Assembly: GCA_037201625.1 (NCBI GenBank) | Contig: JBBCGR010000003.1 | Span: 124,001-188,000 of the forward strand | Reading direction: 5' to 3' | Length of the DNA: 64,000 nucleotides | From: JAMXLO01 sp037201625 | GTDB lineage: Bacteria > Pseudomonadota > Alphaproteobacteria > Acetobacterales > Acetobacteraceae | Shown here: piece by piece, positions 1 through 9,126 of the stretch | Layout of the letters: the number at the start of each line of letters is the position of its first letter | How positions within the stretch are numbered: position 1 is the stretch's first letter | Position numbers and translations under genes: made by a program | The notes under the pieces: generated by a model | What the model was told of the DNA's origin: nothing | Databases searched by the model: none | What the model saw: only the letters and a program-made list of their open reading frames with translations

Positions 1-1328
1 TGCGCGTCCTGATCATCGGCTCCCTGGCGGGCGAGCTTGGACAGGCGGCACGGATCGCCATAGCACGTGGGGTCAAACTCGATCAGGCGGACGATGCGGA
101 TACCGCGCTGACTCGACTGCGCAACGATGCCCGGGTCGATCTGGTGCTGTGCGACGTGGTTCACGATGTGGGCGCGTTCATCCGTGCGCTTGCGGCCGAG
201 CGCATGGCGGTGCCGGTGGTGGCATGCGGCACCGGCAACGACGCGGAGGGTGGCGGCGCGTGCGATCCGGGAGGGCGCCGCGAGTTCCTGCCGCTGCCAC
301 CCGACCCCGATCTGATTGCCGCGATCCTGGAGGCCGCGGCAGGCGACAGCCATGCGATGGTGGTGCGCGATCCCGCGATGCAGGCTGCCGTGCAGCGCGC
401 GGAGCAGGTGGCGGCATCGGAGGCATCGGTGCTGATCACCGGCGAATCGGGCACCGGCAAGGAGGGTGCTGGCACGTCACATCCATCGCCGGTCGCGACG
501 CTCGCGCGGACCGTTCGTCGCGCTGAACTGCGCGGCCATCCCCGACAACCTGCTGGAGTCGGAGTTGTTCGGCCATGAGAAGGGCGCCTTCTCAGGCGCG
601 ATCGCGCGTCGTGGGGAAAGTTCGAGGCGGCCGATGGCGGCACGATGCTGCTCGATGAAATCAGCGAGATGGATGTCCGGCTCCAGGCGAAGCTGTTGCG
701 CGCCCTTCAGGAGAAGGAGATCGACCGGCTCGGCGGTGCATCGGCGGTGCGGATCAACGTACGCATCCTGGCGACGAGCAATCGAGACCTGCCGGCTGCG
801 GTGCGGCAGGGGACGTTCCGGGAGGATCTCTACTTCCGGCTCAACGTCGTGTCGCTGCGGATACCGCCGCTGCGCGAGCGGCCGGCGACGTCGCGGCACT
901 CGCCGAGCATTTTGCCCGCCGTTATGCGGATGTGAACGGGCTGGCATGGCGTCCTCTGTCGCGTGAGGCGTTGTTGCGGCTCACCTCCTACGGCTGGCGG
1001 AGGCAACGTCCGTGAGCTGGGAGAACGTGATCCATCGCGCGGTGCTGCTCGCCGACGGTCCCGAGATCGGCATCGAGGCGATCGAGCTCGGACCGTCGGC
1101 CACGGTTTCTGTGGTGCAGTCCACGGGGGGCATCGCCTCGTTGGTCGGACGCAGGATGAAGAGGTGGAGCGCGACCTGATCATCGAGACGCTCGGCCACA
1201 CGCTGGGAAACCGGACCCATGCGGCGACGATCCTCGGCATTTCCATCCGGGCGCTGCGCAACAAGCTGCGCGACTACGCCGCACAGGGCGTCGCGGTTCC
1301 GCGGCCGGCAGCCGGCGTGGCGGCATGA
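1..1328 (+). pseudogene. flbD: FlbD-like sigma-54-dependent flagellar regulator, six frameshifts
   Basis: Would activate sigma-54 promoters of late flagellar genes. The start codon lies one base before the window. An N-terminal receiver-like domain (to about base 340) precedes an AAA+ domain with Walker A GESGTGKE, a GAFSGA loop (GAFTGA in the family), a Walker B LLLDEI and a sensor region near ILATSNRDLP. A C-terminal Fis-type helix-turn-helix ends in NRTHAATILGISIRALRNKL. The open frame changes six times: an extra G at 464-466, a missing base near 610-616, a missing G near 881-885, an extra base near 998-1000, an extra G near 1018-1022 and a missing base near 1150-1156. The changes sum to zero and the protein is otherwise well preserved, so this is either recent decay or poor sequence. 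Its position upstream of flhA matches alphaproteobacterial flagellar loci. Confidence 0.82.
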
Positions 1329-1448
1329 GAATCCTGCGCAGAGCCGGTCGTTCCTGGCGCGGCGTCTCGGCGGCCACGCACCACAGACGTCGTCGCGCTG
1401 CGCCGGGATCGTCAGCACGAGCCGGTCCGCCCGGCCACGGCGGACGTC

Positions 1449-3531
1449 ATGGCTGACGCCGCTGTCGCACTCTCGCTGGGGTCGCTGACCGACCGGCTTC
1501 GGCAGTTCACGCCGGGCAGTGACATCGGCCTCGCGTTCGGCGTCATCGTGCTGCTGTCGGTGCTGATCCTGCCGCTGCCGACGCTGCTGCTCGATCTGGG
1601 GCTCGCGCTCTCCCTCACATCCGCCGTTCTGGTGCTGATGGTGGCGCTGTTCCTGAACCGGCCGCTCGACTTCTCCAGTTTTCCCACGCTGCTGCTGCTC
1701 ACCACCCTGCTGCGCCTCTCGTTGAATGTCGCGGTCACCCGCCTGATCCTGTCGCACGGCAACGAAGGTCCCAGCGCCGCGGGCCACGTCGTAGCGGCGT
1801 TCGGCGGCTTCCTGATGGGCGGCGACGTGGTCATCGGGCTGATCATCTTCGCGATCCTGCTGGTGGTGAACTTCATGGTCATCACCAAGGGTTCCGGCCG
1901 CATAGCGGAGGTCGCCGCGCGGTTCAGCCTCGACGCGATGCCTGGCAAGCAGATGGCGATCGACGCCGACCTGTCGTCGGGCGTCATCGACGAGAAGGAG
2001 GCGCGCCGCCGGCGCCGCGAACTCGAGGAGGAGAGCGGCTTCTACGGCGCGATGGACGGTGCTGCGAAGTTCGTCCGCGGCGACGCGATCGCAGCGCTGA
2101 TCATCACCATGATCAACATCATCGGCGGTCTGGCGATCGGGATACTGCGCCACGGCATGTCCTTCGCCGATGCCGCGGCGACCTTCACCACGCTGACCGC
2201 GGGTGACGGGCTGGTCTCGCAGATTCCGGCGCTGCTGGTCTCCACCGCCGCCGGCATCGTGGTGACCAAGGGGGCATGGAAGGCACTGCCGATGCGGCCT
2301 TGATCCGCCAGCTTGGCAGCAATCCCAAGCCGCTCGCCATGGCAGCGGGCGCCGCCGCCGTGCTGGCGCTGCTGCCGGGCCTGCCCACGTTCCCCTTCCT
2401 CGCCCTCGCCGGCCTCGCCGGTGGCGGCGCCTGGCTGCGCCACCGGCATCCGCCGGTCGCCGCCGATGACGGCACCGCACCTGTTGCCGTCGTTACCGAA
2501 CAGCGATCGGCGACACGCTGCGCATGGACATGATTCGGCTCGAACTGGGCTACGGACTGCTGAGCCTTGCCGGCGGCGACGCACCGCGACTGACGGAGCA
2601 GATCAAGGGATTGCGCCGGTCGATCGCCGCGGAGATGGGCTTCGTGCTGCCGCCGGTGCGGATCCAGGACAACATGCAACTGGGGGCCGATTCCTATTCG
2701 ATCCGCGTGAAGGAGATCGAGGCCGGCAGCGGTGAACTGCGGCCGAACATGCTGCTGGCGATGGATGCGAAGGGCGGTACGCCCGGGGTGCAGGGCGAGC
2801 CCACCCGCGAGCCGGCCTTCGGGCTGCCGGCGTTGTGGATCGATCCGGCGCTGAAGGAGGAGGCGATGTTCCGCGGCTGCACGGTGGTCGATCCGCCCAG
2901 CGTGCTGACGACCCACCTCACCGAGGTGGTGCGCGAGACCATGGCGGAGCTGCTGTCCTACGCCGAGACGCAGAAGCTGCTGGACGAGTTGCCGCGCGAG
3001 CAGCAGAAGCTGGTCGCCGACCTGATCCCGTCGCAGATCGCCGTCGGCGGCGTGCAGCGCGTATTGCAGAGCCTGCTCGCCGAGCGGGTGTCGATCCGCG
3101 ATCTGCCGACGATCCTCGAGGGAATCCAGGAAGCCTGCGGGGGTGCGGCGCGCGCCATCGCACCGATCGTGGCGCATGTCCGCGCGCGGCTCGCACGCCA
3201 GATCAGCGACGGCCATACCGGCGCGGGCGGCTACATCCCGCTGGTCACGCTGTCGGCGGAATGGGAGGTGGCATTCGCCGATGCGCTGGCCGGTCCACCG
3301 GAGGATCGCCAGCTCGCGATGGCGCCGAGCCGGCTGCAGGATTTCATGCAGAAGCTGCGTGGGACCTTCGACAGTGCAGCTGCGATCGGCGAGGCGCCGG
3401 TGCTTTTGACCTCGGGCGGCATCCGCAGCCACGTGCGCGCCATCGTCGAGCGCATCCGACCTTCGACCCCGGTCCTGGCGCAGGCCGAGATCCATCCGCG
3501 GGCGCGCATCCGCACGGTAGGGACGATATGA
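1449..3531 (+). pseudogene. flhA: Flagellar type III export gate protein FlhA, two frameshifts
   Basis: FlhA is the large inner-membrane component of the flagellar export gate; its cytosolic domain docks chaperone-substrate complexes. The first part (1449-2275) has several membrane helices and the FHIPEP-family signatures LRLSLNVAVTRLIL and GRIAEVAARFSLDAMPGKQM. A base is missing near 2270-2276, in a G5 run just before codons reading MEGTADAAL, and a second is missing near 2503. With both restored, one frame of about 690 residues runs to 3531, the usual length, including the cytosolic part from RMDMIRLELGYGLLSL. It follows flbD by about 120 bp and precedes flhF by 13 bp, so it is probably co-transcribed with them. 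The intact residues around both breaks favour sequence error or very recent inactivation. Confidence 0.88.
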
Positions 3532-3544
3532 CCCGGCCGTTACC

Positions 3545-4441
3545 GTGCGACTGAAGCTCTACCGCGCGCCGGCGATGGCGCAGGCGATGGCCCAGGTGCG
3601 TGCCGAGTTGGGCGAGGATGCGCTGATCCTGGCAACCAGGCGCGTGGGTGACGGGGTCGAGATCACCGCCGCCCTCGAGCCGGAGGAGGATCGCCTGTCG
3701 GTGCCCGCCCCGGCCTTGGCGACGGCGGTGGCGGACCCGGCCCGGCAGGCGGCGCTGGCGTTCCATGCCGTGCCCGTCGCGCTGCGCCCGTCGCTGCAGC
3801 AGGGCGCATTCGCGGCGGCACTCGCGCGGGCGATCCCATTCGCGCCGTTGCCGCTCGGCGCGCAGCCCCTGCTGCTGGTCGGGCCCCCGGGGGCTGGCAA
3901 GACGCTCACTGCCGCGCGGCTCGCCACCCGCCTGGTGATGGCGGGCATCCGGCCCTTGGTCATCACCGCGGATGGCAAGCGCGCCGGCGCGACCGAGGAG
4001 CTTGCCGCCTTCACCAAGCTGTTGGGCATCAGCCTTGTCGTCGCGTGTCATCCCGTGACACTTGGCCGCGCGCTGACGCGTCGGATGCCCGACGTTCCGG
4101 TGCTGGTGGACACTCCCGGGTCGGATCCCTTCGATGCGGCCCAGGTCGAGGGACTGACTGCGCTGGCCGCCACCAGCGGGGCCGAGATGGTCGTGGTGTT
4201 GCCGGCCGGGCTCGATCCTGGCGAGGCTGAGGATCTTGCGCACGCCTACGCGGCGGCGGGCGCCCGGCTGCTGGTCGCGACTCGGATCGACCTCGCGCGC
4301 AGGTTGGGCGGCGTCGTGGCTGCGGCCGGCGCGGGGCTGGCGCTGGCGGAAGCAGGCGTCGGTCCCGGCGCCGCGGACGGGCTGCAGCCGATAACCCCTG
4401 AGTGGCTCGCCGCTCGCCTGCTGACGGGAGTACACCGATGA
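3545..4441 (+). CDS. flhF: Flagellar SRP-like GTPase FlhF
   Basis: FlhF is a signal-recognition-particle-type GTPase that sets flagellar number and position at the pole. The product is 298 residues from a GTG start. It opens with the typical FlhF N terminus MRLKLYRAPAMAQAM, followed by a variable linker and the NG domain with a P-loop GPPGAGKT at about residues 113-120 and a later VDTPG motif (G3). It is shorter than the usual 350-450 residues because the linker is reduced. It lies 13 bp after flhA and its stop overlaps the start of flhG (ATGA at 4438-4441), so translation is likely coupled. Unlike its neighbours it shows no frameshift. Confidence 0.87.
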   Translation: MRLKLYRAPAMAQAMAQVRAELGEDALILATRRVGDGVEITAALEPEEDRLSVPAPALATAVADPARQAALAFHAVPVALRPSLQQGAFAAALARAIPFAPLPLGAQPLLLVGPPGAGKTLTAARLATRLVMAGIRPLVITADGKRAGATEELAAFTKLLGISLVVACHPVTLGRALTRRMPDVPVLVDTPGSDPFDAAQVEGLTALAATSGAEMVVVLPAGLDPGEAEDLAHAYAAAGARLLVATRIDLARRLGGVVAAAGAGLALAEAGVGPGAADGLQPITPEWLAARLLTGVHR

Positions 4442-5176
4442 CGGACGGCCGGACGATCGCCATCGCCTCGGGCAAGGGCGGCGTCGGCAAGACCTGGTTC
4501 GCCATCTCGCTCGCCCACGCCCTGGCGCGCCAGGGGCGCCGGGTGCTGCTGTTCGATGCTGATCTCGGCCTTGCGAACGTCGACATCCAGCTCGGCCTCA
4601 TGCCGGAGCGGGACCTGGGGGGGTGTCGTCGCGGGCACTGCGACGCTAGCCGATGTAACGCTGCACCACCCGGATGGCGGGTTCGATATCGTCGCCGGGC
4701 GCTCGGGTTCCGGCGCGCTTTCGGCGGTCGATCCGGCGGCGCTGGAACGTACGCTGGCTGCCCTGCGGGAGGAGGCTGCGCGGTACGACCTGGTGCTCAT
4801 GGATCTCGGGGCCGGTCTGGACCGCTCGGTCCGGCGCATGTCGGCCTGGGCGGACATCCTGCTGGTGCTCGCCACCGATGAGCCGACCAGCCTGACCGAC
4901 GCGTATGCCGTCCTGAAGCTCTATACCGTCGACCGGCCGGCGGGCGACATGCGGGTGGTGGTCAACCAGGCGGCCACCCACGCGACCGGCGAACGGACCT
5001 ACGCCACGCTGCAGCGCGCCTGCCAGACCTTTCTCCGGCGCGCGCCCACGTGTGCCGGCATCATCCGCCGCGACGAGAGGGTGCGCGAGGCGATCCGCCG
5101 GCAGACGCTGTTGCTGACGCGGCATCCAGCCTCACCGGCGGCCGCTGACGTGGAGGCGATCGCTCGCGCGTTGTAG
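4438..5176 (+). pseudogene. flhG: MinD-like flagellar number ATPase FlhG/FleN, one frameshift
   Basis: FlhG (FleN) is a ParA/MinD-type ATPase that works with FlhF to limit flagellar number. The deviant Walker A motif ASGKGGVGKT and the DADLGLANVDIQLG segment are clear at the N terminus. The frame breaks at a run of seven G at 4617-4623; with six G the protein reads through RDLGGVVAGTATLADV and continues to the stop at 5174-5176, giving about 245 residues, near normal for the family. The membrane-targeting tail is not obvious. The start ATG overlaps the flhF stop. The homopolymer is a classic site for sequencing error and also for slippage, so the gene may be intact in the living cell. Confidence 0.85.
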
Positions 5177-5219
5177 CCGATGCCGCGCCGCACCACATGG
5201 GCGCGCGGAGGCGCTTGGC

Positions 5220-6374
5220 ATGGACCTGATCCGCAGCAACCGCGGCCGCGATCTGCGTGTGGATTTCTTCCGTGGCCTCGCGCTGTGGTGGATCTACACC
5301 GATCACATTCCCGGCGACCTGATGGCCGAGTACAGCCTGCGCAATTTCGCGATGTGCGACGCGACGGAGGTATTCGTCCTGCTCGCCGGCTTCGGGGCCG
5401 GCCTGGCTTACGGCTCGGTGATGGATCGGCAAGGCTACCTCTACGCCGCCGCCGACACGCTGCGCCGCGCCTGGACGCTGTACATCGCCCACATCTTCCT
5501 GTTCGTCGTCTATACCGCGCAGGTTGCCTATTCCGCCGCGGCGCTCGACCGCACCTTCTACCTGGAGGAGGCGCGCCTCGATGTGATGGCCGAAGCGCCG
5601 TATCGGGCACTGCTCGAGGCCTTGCTGCTGCGGTTTCAGCCCAACCTGCTGAATATCCTGCCGCTGTATGTCGTGCTGCTGCTGATCTTCGCCTTGGCGC
5701 TGCCGCTGCTGCGCCGGCCCCTGCTGCTGCTCGCTACGTCCTTCACGCTGTATGCGGTGGTCCGCGTCACCGGCCTCAACCTGCCCGCCTGGACCGGCGA
5801 GGGCTGGTTCTTCAATCCGTTCGCTTGGCAGCTTCTGTTCATGATGGGCGCTATCCTGGCCTACGCGCCGCCGGGCATGCCCCGCACGCGCTGGCCGTTC
5901 GATATCGCCGCGGTGGTGGTGCTGGTGGCGGGCGTGCTGGTGCTGTGGGTGGTCGACACGCACCCGCGCATCCTGGCCTCGATGCCGGCGCCGGTGGTCC
6001 GCTTCGTCATCACCGAGGACAAGACCGGGCTGCATCCGTTCCGCCTGGTGTCGATCCTGTCGCTCGCATGGCTGGCCGCGCGCCTGGTGCCGGCATCGGC
6101 GGCGTGGCTGCGGTCGTGGGCGGCCTCGCCCCTGGTGTTGCTCGGGCAGAATTCACTGCCGGTGTTCTGCGCCGGCATTTTCTTCGGATTCATCGCCCGC
6201 CTCGGCCTGGAGGCTGACGAAGGCTGGGGCATGCAGATCGCGGTGAACGTGTTCGGGGTAGCTGCGATGGTGGCGGTGGGCGCACTTGCCGCCTGGTACC
6301 GCGGCAAGGCGCGCGCGCCGGCGCCGCGGCAACCGGTTACCTTGCCGGCAACCGCGGGGACTGATACCGGATGA
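5220..6374 (+). CDS. opgC: OpgC-family membrane acyltransferase
   Basis: OpgC proteins are inner-membrane enzymes that succinylate osmoregulated periplasmic glucans; the family is related to acyltransferase-3 proteins. The 384-residue product begins MDLIRSNRGRDLRVDFFRGLALWWIYTDHIP, the signature family opening with R, D and H in the first helix, and carries about ten hydrophobic segments. A purine-rich ribosome site (gcggagg) lies just before the ATG. The downstream gene overlaps its stop by four bases, so the two are translationally coupled. No opgG/opgH glucan synthase gene is in the window. Substrate assignment is by family only. Confidence 0.8.
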   Translation: MDLIRSNRGRDLRVDFFRGLALWWIYTDHIPGDLMAEYSLRNFAMCDATEVFVLLAGFGAGLAYGSVMDRQGYLYAAADTLRRAWTLYIAHIFLFVVYTAQVAYSAAALDRTFYLEEARLDVMAEAPYRALLEALLLRFQPNLLNILPLYVVLLLIFALALPLLRRPLLLLATSFTLYAVVRVTGLNLPAWTGEGWFFNPFAWQLLFMMGAILAYAPPGMPRTRWPFDIAAVVVLVAGVLVLWVVDTHPRILASMPAPVVRFVITEDKTGLHPFRLVSILSLAWLAARLVPASAAWLRSWAASPLVLLGQNSLPVFCAGIFFGFIARLGLEADEGWGMQIAVNVFGVAAMVAVGALAAWYRGKARAPAPRQPVTLPATAGTDTG

Positions 6375-7153
6375 GCACCATGGGTCGCTGGGTTCTCCTG
6401 TTGGGGGTGTTTGCCCTGCTTGCGACGACGCAGCCGTCGTGGGCCGGGGGCGAGCGGACGAATCTGTGCGCCGGCCCCGAGGAACTGTTGACCACCGATG
6501 CCTCGCTGTCGCGGCTTGCCGCCGCGATCGCCGCCGGCGGGCCGGTCGACGTGCTCGCGATCGGGTCGGCGACCACGGTCGGCTCCGTGACATCCACCGG
6601 TGAGCAGAGCGCCTCGCAGAGCGGTGCGTTTCCCTGGCACCTGATCCGCGCGCTGCATGCCGCGGTGCCGGCGGTGGAGTTCCGCCTGACGGTGCGCGGC
6701 GGCCGCGGCATGACGGCCGAGGACATGCTGCCGCTGCTCGACGCGGCGCTGAAGAAGCATCGCTATCCGCTGGTCCTGTGGCAGACCGGCACGGTCGAGG
6801 CGGTGCGCGGGCTGCAGCCCGGCGGGATGCTCGATATCCTGCACGCCGGCGCCGAGAAGGTGCGTGAGGCGGGCGGTGACCTGATATTGATCGACCCGCA
6901 GTTCAGCCGCTTCCTGCGCGCCAACACCGATCTCGACCCCTATGAAAGCGTGATGCAGCAGGTGGCGACGATGCCGGGTGTCGCGCTGTTCCATCGCTTC
7001 GAGCTGATGCGCGCGTGGGCATATGACGGACGGATGGACCTCGAGCGCACAGGTAAGGCGGATCGTGACAAGGCGCTGGAGGACCTCAACGGCTGTCTCG
7101 GCAAATCGCTGGCGCGCTTCATCCTCAGCGGCGCCAACGTCGTCAAACGGTAG
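6371..7153 (+). CDS. Secreted SGNH/GDSL hydrolase-like protein
   Basis: The 260-residue product has a signal peptide (hydrophobic core about residues 7-21, cleavage near SWA-GG). An SGNH-like fold is suggested by VDVLAIGSATTVGS, where the block I serine would lie, the TVRGGRGMTAEDML block II region and LVLWQTGTVEA, which fits block III. The usual C-terminal DxxH is not evident, so catalysis by the standard triad is uncertain. The start overlaps the opgC stop (ATGA). This coupling suggests it may act on the same periplasmic or surface glucan, for instance as a deacylase or second acyl-transfer partner; that is inference. Confidence 0.68.
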   Translation: MSTMGRWVLLLGVFALLATTQPSWAGGERTNLCAGPEELLTTDASLSRLAAAIAAGGPVDVLAIGSATTVGSVTSTGEQSASQSGAFPWHLIRALHAAVPAVEFRLTVRGGRGMTAEDMLPLLDAALKKHRYPLVLWQTGTVEAVRGLQPGGMLDILHAGAEKVREAGGDLILIDPQFSRFLRANTDLDPYESVMQQVATMPGVALFHRFELMRAWAYDGRMDLERTGKADRDKALEDLNGCLGKSLARFILSGANVVKR

Positions 7154-7156
7154 GGA

Positions 7157-8041
7157 TCAGTCGCGACTGCGCACCGTCGTGCCGGCCCAGCCTTCCAGGA
7201 CCTGGATCAGCGCGGTGATGTCGGCCTCGCCCAGCCCCTGGGTCATGCCAAATCGCCAAAGCTGGCCCGCCGTCTCGTGCACCCACATCGGCACGCCGAG
7301 CGCTTCTGCCTCTTGCAGACCCAGCGTGACGTCCTTGACCATGGTGGACAGTTTGGCGCCGTAGTCGAAGGTGCCGGGCAGGATCGCCCGCGGCACCTTG
7401 TCCTGCGTGGCGCTGTTGCGTCCCGTGGAGGCGTTGATCACGTCCACCATCAGATCGGGATCGAGGCCGCCCTTGGCGCCGAGCACCAGCGCCTCGAACG
7501 CGGTGGCCATGTTCGCGGCGTTGATCAGGTTGTTCACCAGCTTCATCAACTGCGCCTGGCCGGGACGCTCGCCGACCTCGAAGACGTTCTTGCCGATGCG
7601 GGCCAGCAGGGGCCGGATGTCGTCGAGTGCCGCTGACGGGCCGGCGGCTATCACCGACAGAGTACCGGCGCGCGCACCCTTGGGGCCGCCGCTGATCGGG
7701 CAATCGACCACCGTGATGCCCTGGGGGGACAGCGCCTGCGCGATGCGCGCCATGGCAGCGCCGCCGATCGTCGACATCTCGACATAAATGCGCAGCGCCG
7801 TGGACTGCGCGACCTCCGCCGCCACGCGCTCGCTCACCGTGCCGTTGGGCAGGCAGGCGAAGGCGATCGGCACCGATTGCGCCACCGCGGCGGCGGATGG
7901 CTGATCGACCGCGCCGCGCAGCACGAAGGGTGCGGTCGCAACAGGGTTCGGATCGAACACGTGCAGCCGCACATCGTCGCCCTCTAGGCGCTCGGCGATC
8001 GCCGCTCCCATCTGGCCCAGACCGAGGAAGCCGATGTCCAT
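7157..8041 (-). CDS. 3-hydroxyisobutyrate dehydrogenase-like NAD(P)-dependent reductase
   Basis: A beta-hydroxyacid dehydrogenase of 294 residues. The N-terminal Rossmann motif is GFLGLGQMGAAIAERL. A substrate-binding DCPISGGPKGARAG and the catalytic lysine region LMKLVNNLINAAN are both present. Such enzymes oxidise 3-hydroxyisobutyrate, tartronate semialdehyde or related acids. The start at 8041 was chosen because family members begin MDIGFLGLG; an open extension to 8101 is unsupported. It ends 3 bp from the SGNH gene in convergent orientation and is divergent from the SDR gene at 8125. The CoA-linked genes nearby fit a role in branched or hydroxy acid breakdown. Confidence 0.82.
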   Translation of the reverse strand: MDIGFLGLGQMGAAIAERLEGDDVRLHVFDPNPVATAPFVLRGAVDQPSAAAVAQSVPIAFACLPNGTVSERVAAEVAQSTALRIYVEMSTIGGAAMARIAQALSPQGITVVDCPISGGPKGARAGTLSVIAAGPSAALDDIRPLLARIGKNVFEVGERPGQAQLMKLVNNLINAANMATAFEALVLGAKGGLDPDLMVDVINASTGRNSATQDKVPRAILPGTFDYGAKLSTMVKDVTLGLQEAEALGVPMWVHETAGQLWRFGMTQGLGEADITALIQVLEGWAGTTVRSRD

Positions 8042-8124
8042 GTCCCACCTCCGCGGCGGGATGATGACACAGGCGGCGGCCCGGCGCATTGTTCGGCCCA
8101 TCCGTCACGATGGGAGGAAATCGT

Positions 8125-9039
8125 ATGGCTGGAATGCTGGAGGGCAAGGTCGCCGTGGTCACCGGGGCGGGGCGCGGCATCGGGCGCGCGACGGCGCTGG
8201 TGCTGGCGGCGAACGGCGCCAAAGTGGTGGTGAACGACGTTGGCGCCGCGGTGACCGGCGAGGGGCATGACGTGGGCCCGGCCGAGCAGGTGGTGGCCGA
8301 GATCACCCAGGCGAATGGCGCCGGCCGCGCGGTGGCGAACACGGACAGCGTGGCCGAGTGGGAGAACGCCCAGAAGATCGTGCAGATGGCGATCGACAAT
8401 TTCGGCCGCATCGACATCGTGGTGAACAACGCCGGTATCCTGCGCGACCGCATCTTCCATTACATGACGCCCGAGGAATGGGACGCGGTGATCAAGGTGC
8501 ATCTGTATGGTGCGTTCTATGTCAGTCGCGCCGCCGTGGTGCATTTCCGCAAGCAGGAGAGCGGCTGCTACGTCCACATCACGTCGACCTCCGGCCTGAT
8601 CGGCAGCATCGGCCAGGTGAATTACGGCGCCGCCAAGCTGGGCATCGCCGGCCTGTCGCGCTGCATCGCAATGGACATGCAGCGCTACAACATCCGCTCC
8701 AACTGCATCGGCCCGCACGCGTTCAGCCGTATGATCGAGACGGTGCCCGGCCAGACCGAGGAGCAGATGAAGGCGCGCGCCGAGAAGACCCGGCCCGACC
8801 ACATCGCGCAGTTGATCGCGTTCCTGGGGACCGATGCGGCGGCCGGCGTGTCGGGGCAGATCTTCGGCGTGCGTGGCAACGAGGTGTATCTCTACAACCA
8901 GCCGCGGCCGATCCGCATCATGGCGCGCCCGGACGGCTGGACGCCCGAGAAGCTGGCCGAGCACTGGCTGCCGGCGGTGCAGAAGAGCTTCACGCCGCTC
9001 GAGCGGACGCGCGACGTGTATTCCTGGGATCCGATCTGA
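8125..9039 (+). CDS. SDR-family dehydrogenase, 3-hydroxyacyl-CoA dehydrogenase-like
   Basis: A 304-residue short-chain dehydrogenase. It shows the cofactor motif TGAGRGIGRA, NNAG, a catalytic serine in the SGLIGSIGQ region and YGAAK (YxxxK). The long loop after the first strands (VNDVGAAVTGEGHD) and the extended C terminus resemble the hydroxyacyl-CoA dehydrogenase part of MFE-2 type beta-oxidation enzymes. A strong ribosome site gggagga at 8112-8118 fixes the ATG at 8125. It is convergent with a crotonase gene, separated by a 15-bp-stem hairpin, and is probably part of the same acyl-CoA degradation locus. Substrate is unknown. Confidence 0.85.
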   Translation: MAGMLEGKVAVVTGAGRGIGRATALVLAANGAKVVVNDVGAAVTGEGHDVGPAEQVVAEITQANGAGRAVANTDSVAEWENAQKIVQMAIDNFGRIDIVVNNAGILRDRIFHYMTPEEWDAVIKVHLYGAFYVSRAAVVHFRKQESGCYVHITSTSGLIGSIGQVNYGAAKLGIAGLSRCIAMDMQRYNIRSNCIGPHAFSRMIETVPGQTEEQMKARAEKTRPDHIAQLIAFLGTDAAAGVSGQIFGVRGNEVYLYNQPRPIRIMARPDGWTPEKLAEHWLPAVQKSFTPLERTRDVYSWDPI

Positions 9040-9053
9040 TCCTCATGGCCGAT

Positions 9054-9088
9054 GCGGCGAGGCAATCCCGGGCGGATTGCCTCGCCGC
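9054..9088. terminator. Strong hairpin between convergent genes, likely bidirectional terminator
   Basis: A perfect 15-bp inverted repeat (9054-9068 paired with 9074-9088) with a five-base loop cgggc sits 15 bp after the SDR stop and about 38 bp after the crotonase stop on the other strand. No T-tract follows on either side, so it may block polymerase poorly on its own or act as a 3'-end stabiliser. Confidence 0.55.
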
Positions 9089-9126
9089 CCCGCGCGCCGG
9101 CCTGCGTCTCGCGCTGCCGGCACGCC

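Noticed and set aside
981..2480. A 499-codon minus-strand frame across flbD and flhA
   Set aside because: Compositional shadow; Arg/Gln/Asp-rich with no domain, opposite clear FlhA sequence.
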